Assembly (NCBI GenBank): GCA_964548225.1
Contig: CAZJQP010000037.1
Span: forward strand, 1 to 42,350
DNA length: 42,350 nucleotides
Source: CALMEH01 sp964548225
Lineage (GTDB): Bacteria; Acidobacteriota; Blastocatellia; Pyrinomonadales; Pyrinomonadaceae
Direction: 5' to 3'
In this document: in pieces, positions 24,915 through 32,598 of the stretch
Layout of the letters: each line of letters starts with the position of its first letter
Position numbering within the stretch: position 1 is the first letter of the stretch
Notes under the pieces: generated by a model
Seen by the model: only the letters and a program-made list of their open reading frames with translations
Database searches by the model: none
What the model was told of the DNA's origin: nothing
Translations under genes and position numbers: made by a program

Positions 24915-25907
24915 ATGAGAAACGCGAAAATTATCGGTAGCGGAGTCGCTATTCCCGAAAAGATTGTAACAAACGCCGATTTGAGCGCGATGCTTGGCGA
25001 AGATATTACCGAATTTGTCGTCAATAACTTGGGAATTTACGAACGGCACGTCCTCGCCGAAGATGAAAGCGCGGCGGATATTGCTTCCAAAGCGGCGAAA
25101 AACGCTTTGATTGACGCGGGAATCTCTGCCGAAGACTTGGATTTAATCCTCGTCGCCACCGACACGCCCGAATATCTTTCGCCCGGAACTTCCGTCGTTG
25201 TCCAACACCGAATCGGCGCGAAAAATGCGGGAACATTTGACACAAATTGCGCTTGCGCCGGATTTGTAACGGCTTTCGACACCGCTTGCAAATACATTAT
25301 CGCCGACAAGAATTATAAAAACATTCTTGTCATCGGAGTTTATGCGATGACGAAGTTTCTCGATTGGACGGAAAAGAAAACCGCCACGATTTTTGCCGAC
25401 GGCGCGGGCGCGATTGTTCTTCAATCTGATGAATCGGGGATGAGCGGTCAATTAACTTCAAAGCTCGAAGCGATGGGCGAATATAACGATTATCTCGGAA
25501 TCTTTGCCGGCGGCGCAAAAACGCCAATCACGGCAGAAGTTCTCGAAAACGGCTATTACAACAAAGTTCGTTTTGCCAAAAGAACGCCGCCCGAAATCAA
25601 TTTCGTCGGTTGGCAACGCATTGTCAAAGAACTTTTGCAGAGAATTGATTTAACGCTCAATGATGTGAATCTGTTTTTGTGGACACAGGTTAATCTTTCG
25701 ACGATAAAACAAGTGATGTCGGCATTAAATCAGCCTTTCGAGAAAACACATACGATTATGCAGAAATGGGGCTACACCGGCTCGGCGTGTATCCCGATGG
25801 TTTTGCACGATGCAATCGAACACGGCAAATTAAAACGCGGCGACATCGTAGTTTTCTGCGCTTCCGGCGGCGGAATCAATATGGCGGCGATGGTTTTTCG
25901 TTATTGA
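24915..25907 (+). CDS. 3-oxoacyl-ACP synthase III (FabH)-like protein with altered active site
   Basis: A 330-aa thiolase-fold protein. The start is taken at the ATG 24915 (MRNAKIIGSG), which matches family N-termini; an upstream in-frame GTG would add a heptad-repeat extension encoded by array B and is rejected. Catalytic cysteine C114 is in NCACAGF. The usual HQAN histidine is replaced: the segment reads LWTQVN (T257 at the His position), and the Asn of the GNTS motif is Y287 (GYTGSACIP). These changes imply acyl-transferring or ester-forming chemistry rather than standard decarboxylative condensation, or a family subtype; the exact reaction is unknown. It is followed 39 bp later by the FCP1-like gene. 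Confidence 0.85.
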   Translation: MRNAKIIGSGVAIPEKIVTNADLSAMLGEDITEFVVNNLGIYERHVLAEDESAADIASKAAKNALIDAGISAEDLDLILVATDTPEYLSPGTSVVVQHRIGAKNAGTFDTNCACAGFVTAFDTACKYIIADKNYKNILVIGVYAMTKFLDWTEKKTATIFADGAGAIVLQSDESGMSGQLTSKLEAMGEYNDYLGIFAGGAKTPITAEVLENGYYNKVRFAKRTPPEINFVGWQRIVKELLQRIDLTLNDVNLFLWTQVNLSTIKQVMSALNQPFEKTHTIMQKWGYTGSACIPMVLHDAIEHGKLKRGDIVVFCASGGGINMAAMVFRY

Positions 25908-25946
25908 TGATTGATTTGAAAAGAGTTTTTGAGCATCATTTGTTTG

Positions 25947-26492
25947 ATGCAAAATGTTGAAAGAAAACTTCTCATATTAGATATTGATGAAACTTTGGTT
26001 TATGCGACTGAAGAGAGATTGGAACGTGGAGCCGATTTCATTGTCGGGCAATATTTTGTTTATCGAAGACCTTTTCTTGAGGAGTTTTTGGCTTTCTGCT
26101 TTGAAAATTTCGAAGTTGCCGTTTGGACTTCTTCGACAAGGAATTATGCAACGGAAATACTTGAAAATATTTTTGATTCCGCATATCAAACCTCGTTTTT
26201 CTGGGCGCGGGAACGATGCACGATTAGCTTTGATATGGAAGAACGCGAGAATTTTCTCGAAAAGAAGATGTCGAAAGTTCGCAAACGCGGCTACGATTTG
26301 AAATCCGTCATTGTCGTTGACGATTCACCCGAAAAATGGCGGTCGAGTTACGGAAATTTGGTTCGCGTCAAACCATTTTTCGGCGAAACTGATGATGATG
26401 AATTGAAACATTTGACGGTTTATCTCGAAAGATTGAACAAAATAGAAAACATTCGCAAGTTTGAGAAAAGAAACTGGCGCAACAGACTTTAA
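25947..26492 (+). CDS. HAD-superfamily phosphatase of the FCP1/NLI-interacting-factor type
   Basis: A 181-aa protein from the ATG at 25947 (MQNVERKLLIL); a TTG at 25929 would add six residues. It has the DxDET motif (D12-I-D14-E-T) with nucleophile D12, WTSSTRNYA (motif II), a lysine-containing segment and VVDDSPEKW (motif III), the arrangement of FCP1-like CTD phosphatases. Such proteins are mainly eukaryotic; bacterial members have undefined substrates. The stop and the start of the acyl-CoA synthetase overlap in TAATG, indicating translational coupling and a shared function. Confidence 0.82.
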   Translation: MQNVERKLLILDIDETLVYATEERLERGADFIVGQYFVYRRPFLEEFLAFCFENFEVAVWTSSTRNYATEILENIFDSAYQTSFFWARERCTISFDMEERENFLEKKMSKVRKRGYDLKSVIVVDDSPEKWRSSYGNLVRVKPFFGETDDDELKHLTVYLERLNKIENIRKFEKRNWRNRL

Positions 26493-28261
26493 TGAAGTAT
26501 CAAAATATCTACAAATTGTTCCGCGAGCAGACGACGAAATACCGAGAAAAGCCTGTGTTTTGGACGCGGAAAAATGATATTTGGAGTTCATATACTTGGA
26601 ATGATTTTGAAGAGCAAGTTCACGCATTTGCTTGCGCTTTGTTGGCAAAAGGTTTGACACGCGGCGCGAGTGTGGCGATTCTCGCGGGAAATGTTCCCGA
26701 ATGGACGATTGTTGATGTCGCTACGATTGCGGCGGGCGGTGTTGGTGTCGGGATTTATCCGACGAGTTCGGCGGAACAATGCGAATATATCATCAGACAC
26801 TCGGACGCGGAGTTTGTTTTTGTTGATTCTTTGGCGCAGTTGGAGAAAGTTGCAGAGAGTTGCAGGGAGTTGCGACGAGTTAAAGAGATAATTTGTTTGG
26901 AAAGGCAGAAACACGACCGTGAGGGAGTGTGTGAGAATGTCGAAATTGACACACTTACTAACGTGCATGTTTCCGCCTTTGAAAATGCTGAAATTGACAC
27001 ACTTACTAACGTGCGTGTTTCTGCCTTTGAAGATTTTCTCGCGTTTGGCAGAGAAAACGAAGCGGAATTTATGCCGTGTGTTGAAGAAATCGGCTTTAAT
27101 GCAAAGCCCGAAGACATTGCGATAATGGTTTATACTTCCGGCACGACCGGATTGCCGAAAGGCGCGATGTTATCGCATCAGTATATCCTGAATTCGATTG
27201 AATCATTAAAACAATCCGTGCCGATTTTTCACGAAGACGTTTGTTTTTCATACTTGCCGGGTTGCCACGTCGCGGAACGCATTTCGGGAATTTATAATCG
27301 CCTTTATAACGGAACTGCCGCGCATTTTGTTGATGATTTATCAAGGCTTTACGAGTATATGTTCGAGGTTCGCCCGACGGTTTTCGCGTCGTTGCCGCGC
27401 TTTTTTGAGAAGATTTATGCGAAAGTCATCGCTGAAAACGGCTTTGAAAATGTTTCCGAACAAGTTTTGAAAGATGCTTTCGGTGGAAAGATGCGTCTTT
27501 TGACGAGCGGCGGCGCACCTTTGCCGAATGAGATTGCTGATTTCTTTGCAAAACGCAATCTTCCGATTCTTCAGGCTTACGGTTTGACCGAAAACATCTG
27601 CGTCGCGTTTAATACGACGGAAAATTTGAAGTTCGGCACGGTCGGAAAGCCGATGCCGATGTGTGATGTGAAAATTGCAAATGACGGCGAGATTCTTGTT
27701 AAAAGTCCGATGATGTTTTCGGGTTATTACAAAGACGCGGAGAAAACCGCTGAAATGTTTGATGCTGACGGCTGGCTGAAAACGGGCGATTTGGGAACGC
27801 TTGACGAAGACGGTTTTCTACGCATTACGGGACGCAAAAAGGAAATCATCGTTCTCTCGAACGGAAAGAATGTTGCGCCCGCATTGGTCGAAAATCTTGT
27901 GAAGGAAAATCATCTCGTTTCGCAATGTTTCCTTTACGGCGACGGCAAAAGTTATTGCGTTGCGCTGATTACACTCAATCAAACGGAAGCCGAAATGTTT
28001 GCGAAAGTTAATAATATTACGTTTGAAACCTTTGCCGATTTGACCAAAAATCAAGTGGTTTATGATTTAATTAAAGCAACTGTCGAAAGCGCGAATGCAC
28101 GAGTTTCATCATCGGAACAGATTAAAAGTTTTGTGATTTTGGAGCGTGATTTCTCGCTTGAAGAAGATGAAATTACGCCGACTTTGAAGCTGAAACGAAA
28201 TGTCGTCAGCGAAAAGTTTGCCGATGTCTTGCAAAATCTTTATGCGGCGCGTGGAAATTGA
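26492..28261 (+). CDS. Long-chain acyl-CoA synthetase (AMP-forming), FadD15-like
   Basis: A 589-aa adenylate-forming enzyme that activates fatty acids to acyl-CoA via acyl-AMP. Motifs: YTSGTTGLPKGAMLSH (about 214-229), QAYGLTE, GYYKDAEKTAEMFDADGWLKTGDLG, GRKKEIIVLSNGKNVAP with a late catalytic lysine. The length is normal except for an extra segment at about 137-180, where two 16-residue repeats (EIDTLTNV-H/R-VSAFE) and a preceding inverted copy are encoded by dispersed repeat sequence. All stay in frame, and the insertion falls in a surface linker just before the normal FEDFLAFG segment, so the enzyme may still work. It is coupled to the FCP1-like gene. Confidence 0.93.
   Translation: MKYQNIYKLFREQTTKYREKPVFWTRKNDIWSSYTWNDFEEQVHAFACALLAKGLTRGASVAILAGNVPEWTIVDVATIAAGGVGVGIYPTSSAEQCEYIIRHSDAEFVFVDSLAQLEKVAESCRELRRVKEIICLERQKHDREGVCENVEIDTLTNVHVSAFENAEIDTLTNVRVSAFEDFLAFGRENEAEFMPCVEEIGFNAKPEDIAIMVYTSGTTGLPKGAMLSHQYILNSIESLKQSVPIFHEDVCFSYLPGCHVAERISGIYNRLYNGTAAHFVDDLSRLYEYMFEVRPTVFASLPRFFEKIYAKVIAENGFENVSEQVLKDAFGGKMRLLTSGGAPLPNEIADFFAKRNLPILQAYGLTENICVAFNTTENLKFGTVGKPMPMCDVKIANDGEILVKSPMMFSGYYKDAEKTAEMFDADGWLKTGDLGTLDEDGFLRITGRKKEIIVLSNGKNVAPALVENLVKENHLVSQCFLYGDGKSYCVALITLNQTEAEMFAKVNNITFETFADLTKNQVVYDLIKATVESANARVSSSEQIKSFVILERDFSLEEDEITPTLKLKRNVVSEKFADVLQNLYAARGN
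26901..27031. repeat. Dispersed repeat inserted three times inside the acyl-CoA synthetase gene
   Basis: One inverted copy (26901-26934, starting AAAGGCAGAAACACG) is followed by two direct 48-bp copies (26936-26983 and 26984-27031) that differ at a few positions and each contain TTACTAACGTGC and a GTTTCTGCC-type end. All three are relatives of the repeats at 24-53, 11786-11864 and 19851-19881. 48 bp is 16 codons, so the frame is kept. Confidence 0.8.
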
Positions 28262-28306
28262 GTTTTCACGTTCAATAATTTATTTGACAGAGGTAATAAA
28301 AAGTTG

Positions 28307-28622
28307 GCGACAAGTCCGCAACTTTGTGCGACAAGTCCCAAAAAGTTACGGACTTATCGCCAAAAGTTACAGGCTTGTCGCCAAAAGTTACGGACTTGTC
28401 GCCAACTTTGTGCGACAAGCCCGAAAAAAAAATGCGACAAGCCCAGAAGTTTTAGCGACAAGTCGCCAAAATTTGGCGACAAGCCCAGAAACTTTAGCGA
28501 CAAGTCGCCAAAATTTGGCGACAAGTCCAAAAAAGTTTGCGACAAGTCGCCAAAGTTTAGCGACAAGTCGCCAAACTTTGGCGACAAGCCCGAAAAAGTT
28601 TGCGACAAGCCCGAAATTTAAT
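28307..28622. repeat. 21-bp tandem array C, 15 units
   Basis: Fifteen units: fourteen of 21 bp and one of 22 bp (28412-28433, an A9 run, probably replication slippage). The main unit is GCGACAAGTCGCC followed by an AAAATTTG-like spacer, with the inverted core GCGAC-AA-GTCGC. Units 3-5 carry the core in the opposite form (GGACTTGTCGCC). The 22-bp unit shifts the frame, so the array cannot encode one continuous heptad repeat. It starts 46 bp after the acyl-CoA synthetase stop and ends 90 bp before the next gene. Confidence 0.92.
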
Positions 28623-28712
28623 AACAGCACGCGCAAAGCCTTTTTTATTGTTAAAATTGAACTTTTTACTTGCGTAAAATAATATTACGCTTGAGAAAAT
28701 CGTATAAAAAAT

Positions 28713-29579
28713 ATGTATATTAAGAAAATCTTTATTGTTTCGTTAGTTTTGTTGGCATTTTCGTCTTTCGGGTTCGGGCAAAATGCTCCGGCTGAAAAAA
28801 ATGTAGCGGTGTTCGGTGCGAAAATTCGTTATTTGGAAGCCGGAGACGCGGCAAAACCGAAGGTTATTTTGCTTCACGGACTCGGCGCACAGGCGGAATC
28901 GTGGCAGTTTAACATTGCGGCTTTGGCGGCGAATTATCACGTTATTGCGCCGGATCAAGTTGGTTTCGGCAAGTCTGACAAACCGTTTCTCAAGTATCGA
29001 ATCGGCACTTACACGGACTTTCTCGACAAGTTTATGGCGGAACTGAAGATTGAAAAAGCCACGCTTGTCGGTAATTCGATGGGCGGCTGGATTGCCGGCT
29101 TTATGGCGATTAAATATCCGGCGCGAGTCGAGAAGATTGTGTTGGCAGATGCGGCGGGAATTATTCCTGCAACCTTTAGCGACGCGGAAATCTATCAATT
29201 AAACAATTCGACACGCGACGAAATTCGCGCCAATATGAAGCGCATCTTTGCGACACCTGCATTTCAAAACAACGAGGCTCTGGTTGACCAATTTATGACG
29301 ATGCGTGTTGTCGCAAATGACGGTTACACGATAAATTCAATCATCGAATCAATCAAACGCAAGGAAGATTTTCTCAATGACCGTCTTGGCGAAATTAAAA
29401 AGCCGACGCTTATCATTTGGGGCAAGCAAGACGGCTTACTTCCTGTTTCGGACGCATACATTTTTAACAAAGGAATCACCAATTCGGAACTCGTCGTTTT
29501 CGATAACTGCGGTCACGTTCCGCAAACTGAAAAGGCTTTGGATTTTAACAAGAAGGTTTTGGAGTTTTTAGCGAAATGA
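28713..29579 (+). CDS. Exported alpha/beta hydrolase
   Basis: A 288-aa protein with a signal peptide (1 to about 22, FIVSLVLLAFSSFGFGQ), so probably periplasmic or secreted. Triad: S122 in GNSMGG, D240 (GKQDGLLPV) and H268 (NCGHVPQ); oxyanion segment LLHGLGAQAESW (53-64). The family includes lipases, esterases and haloalkane-dehalogenase-like hydrolases; the substrate is unknown. It stands after array C and is followed by a simple-phrase hairpin, then the MaoC hydratase gene. An exported esterase beside a TonB receptor and a cytoplasmic acyl-CoA ligase suggests ester or lipid hydrolysis outside the membrane. Confidence 0.88.
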   Translation: MYIKKIFIVSLVLLAFSSFGFGQNAPAEKNVAVFGAKIRYLEAGDAAKPKVILLHGLGAQAESWQFNIAALAANYHVIAPDQVGFGKSDKPFLKYRIGTYTDFLDKFMAELKIEKATLVGNSMGGWIAGFMAIKYPARVEKIVLADAAGIIPATFSDAEIYQLNNSTRDEIRANMKRIFATPAFQNNEALVDQFMTMRVVANDGYTINSIIESIKRKEDFLNDRLGEIKKPTLIIWGKQDGLLPVSDAYIFNKGITNSELVVFDNCGHVPQTEKALDFNKKVLEFLAK

Positions 29580-29580
29580 A

Positions 29581-29649
29581 TTAGGTGTTAGGTGTTAGGG
29601 ATTAGGTGTTAGATTCAATCACATCTAATCCCTAACACCTAACACCTAA
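29581..29649. repeat. 25-bp inverted repeat of TTAGGTG phrases
   Basis: Perfect arms 29581-29605 and 29625-29649 made of repeated TTAGGTG / TTAGGG phrases. It lies directly after the hydrolase stop and ends 11 bp before the MaoC ATG, so it could act as an attenuator or terminator. It closely resembles the TTAGGTGG hairpin upstream of lon. Confidence 0.75.
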
Positions 29650-29660
29650 AACCTAAGAAT

Positions 29661-30059
29661 ATGCAATTAAATATCGGAGACACATTCTCTACCAGCAAAC
29701 AAATTACGGACGCGGTTGTTCGCGCTTTTGCCGAGCTTTCGGGCGATTATAACCCGATTCATCTTGACGAAGATTTTGCCGCAAAGACGATGTTTGGCAA
29801 ACGCATCGCGCACGGAATGATTTCGGGCGCGTTGATTTCAGCGGTTTTGGGCAATGAATTTCGTGAGAAAAAAATCGTCTATCTTTCGCAAACGATGAAG
29901 TTTATCGCGCCCGTTTTTATTGATGATACGATTACGGCGACCGCGACCGTTATTGATATTCGTGAAGACAAACCGATTATCACCATCGAAACCGTCTGCA
30001 CCAATCAAGACGGAAACACAGTTGTTAAAGGCGAAGGGAAAATTATGCTTTTGAGCTAA
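29661..30059 (+). CDS. MaoC-like (R)-specific enoyl-CoA hydratase
   Basis: A 132-aa hot-dog-fold protein of normal PhaJ length. The hydratase motif SGDYNPIHLDEDFA is present with catalytic D29 and H34, the same spacing as in Aeromonas PhaJ (D31/H36), followed by FGKRIAHGMISGALIS. It hydrates trans-2-enoyl-CoA to (R)-3-hydroxyacyl-CoA, linking beta-oxidation to polyhydroxyalkanoate or other (R)-acyl products; no PHA synthase is nearby. The MFS gene starts 4 bp after its stop, so the two are co-transcribed. Confidence 0.9.
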   Translation: MQLNIGDTFSTSKQITDAVVRAFAELSGDYNPIHLDEDFAAKTMFGKRIAHGMISGALISAVLGNEFREKKIVYLSQTMKFIAPVFIDDTITATATVIDIREDKPIITIETVCTNQDGNTVVKGEGKIMLLS

Positions 30060-30063
30060 GTCT

Positions 30064-31329
30064 ATGGAAAACCAAACCGAAAAAAGTTCCGGCTATGCGA
30101 TTTACGCGCTTGCGTTGTTGATGATTGTCTATGTCTTAAACTTTCTCGACCGCACGATAATTTTTATACTTTTTCCGCCGATAAAAGCCGAATTTAACTT
30201 TAGCGACACACAACTTATGCTGCTCGGCACAACGAGCTTCGTGATTCTTTACACGGTTTTAGGAATTCCTTTTGGACGCATTGCCGACAAAGGTTCGCGG
30301 GTAAAATTAATTGCGATTGGTCTTGCGGTTTGGAGTTTATTTTCGGGTTTGACCGGCTTTGCGTGGGATTTTTGGAGTATGTTTTTCTGCCGTCTGATGG
30401 TTGGTGTCGGCGAAGCAACGCTTGGTCCGGCGGCGATTTCGCTTCTCGCAGATTATTTTCCGCCGTCAAAACGCGCTACCGTAACGAGCATTTATTCGAT
30501 GGGCATTGCTATCGGCGCGGGACTTGCGGCACTTTTGGGCGGTTACTTGAGTCAAATCGGTTGGCGCGAATCATTTTTTATTGTCGGATTTCCGGGCGTG
30601 GTTTTGGCAGTATTGGTTTATTTTTTACGCGAACCTGCACGACAAATGCAAATCGCGGCGGAAGGGAATTATTCGAGCGCGGATTGGCGAAAATTGCTTT
30701 CAAACAAAGCGTTTATCTTTGTTTGCATCGGCTACGCGCTCTACGGTTTGGCGACCAACAGCCTTTCGATTTGGGGCGCAACTTATCTGAATCGGATTTA
30801 TAATTTTCCGCTCTCGCAAATCGGTTATTGGATTGGAATAATGACACTTGCGGCGGGAATTCCGGCAACGCTTTTCGGCGGTGTGATTGCCGATTGGTTT
30901 CGTCTGAAAACACGCGGCGGACGAATGATTTACGGCGCGATTCTTTCTACTCTGTCGCTCGTGCTTTGGTTTTTGGTTCTCTTTTCCGACAACTTTTATT
31001 TGATAATTCCGGCAGGTTTCGTGCTGATTTTCGCGGCTCTCGCGTGGCTCGGCGCAGCGGCGGCGGACGTTACCGAAATAGCGGGCGCAAACCTGCGCGG
31101 CTTGGCGGTAGCAATATTTTTCTTCGCCGTTAATATTACGGCTTATCTTATCGGCTCGAATTTAATCGGAAAATTAAACGATGTCGCCGGTGTTGCCATC
31201 AATCCGGCGACAAAACTTATCGAAAACGCCGAAATGATGCGTTACACGCTGCTTGTTTGTCCGATTTCGTGTTTGCTCGGGGCAATTTGTTTGCTTATCG
31301 GCAGTAAAACTTCGCCGACAAATAGTTAA
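30064..31329 (+). CDS. MFS transporter (spinster-like)
   Basis: A 421-aa protein with 12 predicted membrane helices. The first loop has the MFS signature GRIADKGSRVKLI (between helices 2 and 3), then GVGEATLGPAAISLLADYFPPSKRATVTS, typical of the spinster/aromatic-acid-like branch. The transported compound is unknown; relatives move organic anions or lipids such as sphingosine phosphate. It follows the MaoC gene by 4 bp. Its stop overlaps the stop of the convergent dcd gene by 4 bp, so there is no room for a terminator. Confidence 0.88.
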   Translation: MENQTEKSSGYAIYALALLMIVYVLNFLDRTIIFILFPPIKAEFNFSDTQLMLLGTTSFVILYTVLGIPFGRIADKGSRVKLIAIGLAVWSLFSGLTGFAWDFWSMFFCRLMVGVGEATLGPAAISLLADYFPPSKRATVTSIYSMGIAIGAGLAALLGGYLSQIGWRESFFIVGFPGVVLAVLVYFLREPARQMQIAAEGNYSSADWRKLLSNKAFIFVCIGYALYGLATNSLSIWGATYLNRIYNFPLSQIGYWIGIMTLAAGIPATLFGGVIADWFRLKTRGGRMIYGAILSTLSLVLWFLVLFSDNFYLIIPAGFVLIFAALAWLGAAAADVTEIAGANLRGLAVAIFFFAVNITAYLIGSNLIGKLNDVAGVAINPATKLIENAEMMRYTLLVCPISCLLGAICLLIGSKTSPTNS

Positions 31330-31916
31330 ACTTTCGCGTAAGTCAAACCTGTTTGATTTTGATATTTTCCGCCTCTGTCCGAATAAGAAACGGCGCAATC
31401 TTCGTCAGATTCAAAAAACAAAATTTGCCCGATGCCTTCGTTGACATAAACACGCAAAGGCAAGTTTGCCAAGTTTGCAATCTCAACGACCAGTCTTCCC
31501 GTCCAACCTGCTTCCAAAGGCGTGGCATTCACAAGCAGTCCGGCGCGTGCATATGTAGATTTTCCGATTGCCAAACCTGTTACGTTGCGGGGCATTTTGA
31601 AAGTTTCGACTGTTACTCCCAAACCGTAATGTTGCGGCGGCAGAAGATAATATTTCGAGCCGTCGTCCGATGTTCGCAGTTCGGGTTCGATTAGAGAATT
31701 TTCGTCAAAACGCTTCGGATCAATTTCCAAACCATAAACAGATGAGAAAATACGAAAACCGTCGTCCGCCAGACGCATATCGTAACCGTAACTCGAAACT
31801 CCGGCGGAAATTATGCGATTGCCGTCTCGTTCGCGCACGAGTTCGGACAAAAAAGGCGAAATCATTTGTTGCTCTTCCGCCATTCGGCGCAACCATTGGT
31901 CTGATTTAATTGTCAT
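31326..31916 (-). CDS. dcd: dCTP deaminase
   Basis: A 196-aa trimeric dUTPase-fold enzyme converting dCTP to dUTP for dTMP synthesis. Visible family motifs: SSYGYDMRL (about 42-50), GKSTYARAGLLVNATPLEAGWTGRLVVEIAN (about 117-147, containing the catalytic glutamate in VVEIAN) and GIGQILFFE (about 161-169). The size and C-terminal SYSDRGGKYQNQTGLTYAKV match monofunctional Dcd, although bifunctional dCTP deaminase/dUTPase variants look similar. It is a single gene, convergent to the MFS transporter. Confidence 0.95.
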   Translation of the reverse strand: MTIKSDQWLRRMAEEQQMISPFLSELVRERDGNRIISAGVSSYGYDMRLADDGFRIFSSVYGLEIDPKRFDENSLIEPELRTSDDGSKYYLLPPQHYGLGVTVETFKMPRNVTGLAIGKSTYARAGLLVNATPLEAGWTGRLVVEIANLANLPLRVYVNEGIGQILFFESDEDCAVSYSDRGGKYQNQTGLTYAKV

Positions 31917-32000
31917 AAATAAAAAGAAAAGTGATAAATTAAATTATCATTTTCCGTTGCGAAAATTCAAAATCGGTTAGGTGGAAATTATAATTTTGAG

Positions 32001-32564
32001 ATGAAAAAGATTGGCGAATTGGTGCAGGAATCAATTGATTTTATGAACAGCGGCAATTACGGACGCGCCGTGTTGCCGTGTGCGTTGGCGATTGATGAAA
32101 CTGTAAAAAAAGTTTTAGGTAAAGAAGCGGTTTCCGAAGACGACTTTAAAAGGTTTTTGAAACAGAATTGGGAACTTATCGCATTTATGGGAATGTCGCG
32201 GGCATTGCCTCTGCCGTTGAATCTGCCGTTTGAATTAAAGCGCATCGTTCCACAATTTAACATTCATCACGGCGCGGAAGAAATAATTTTACTCGTTTTG
32301 CGTCAAACAATGAGATTTGGCAAAATGTCTGCCGAATTCGATTTCAATTCGGGCGGGACGTTTGAAATAAAGCAGGGAAAACTACTTCTGCCAAGCGGTT
32401 TGGTTAACGGCTTATTAGGAAGCGTGATTTTTAACGAAGTCAACAAAGACGAATCTATCGGCGAAAAATATTGGATGAGCATTTCGGATTTCAAAATGTT
32501 CATCTCCGAACTTTGGGGCAGGCAAGATTTAGCCGAGCGGATAAGAAAATTTTATCTTGAGTAA
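32001..32564 (+). CDS. Unrecognised 187-aa soluble protein
   Basis: No signal peptide or membrane segment. The N-terminal ~60 residues are helical (MKKIGELVQESIDFMNSGNYGRAVLPCALAIDETVKKVLGK), resembling a short TPR-like helix pair. The rest is mixed alpha/beta with ELKRIVPQFNIHHGAEEIILLVLRQTMRFGK, and the C-terminus is helical. It may be a helical-repeat or abortive-infection-like protein, but no family can be named. It is convergent with the nuclease-like gene 34 bp away. Confidence 0.7.
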   Translation: MKKIGELVQESIDFMNSGNYGRAVLPCALAIDETVKKVLGKEAVSEDDFKRFLKQNWELIAFMGMSRALPLPLNLPFELKRIVPQFNIHHGAEEIILLVLRQTMRFGKMSAEFDFNSGGTFEIKQGKLLLPSGLVNGLLGSVIFNEVNKDESIGEKYWMSISDFKMFISELWGRQDLAERIRKFYLE

Positions 32565-32598
32565 GTGAGCCAAAAAGCCGTAATAAAATAAAACTGAT

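Noticed and set aside
24567..25049. Minus-strand open frame with NLLEASL heptads over array B
   Set aside because: It is a shadow of the repeat and of the FabH-like gene, with no start signals.
28304..28621. CRISPR-like array at C, and likewise A and B
   Set aside because: Units are contiguous 21-bp repeats without unique spacers, and no cas genes are present.
23543..31329. OleABCD-type hydrocarbon pathway
   Set aside because: There is no OleD reductase, and the ligase has long-chain acyl-CoA synthetase rather than OleC features; the resemblance is only at the level of gene families.
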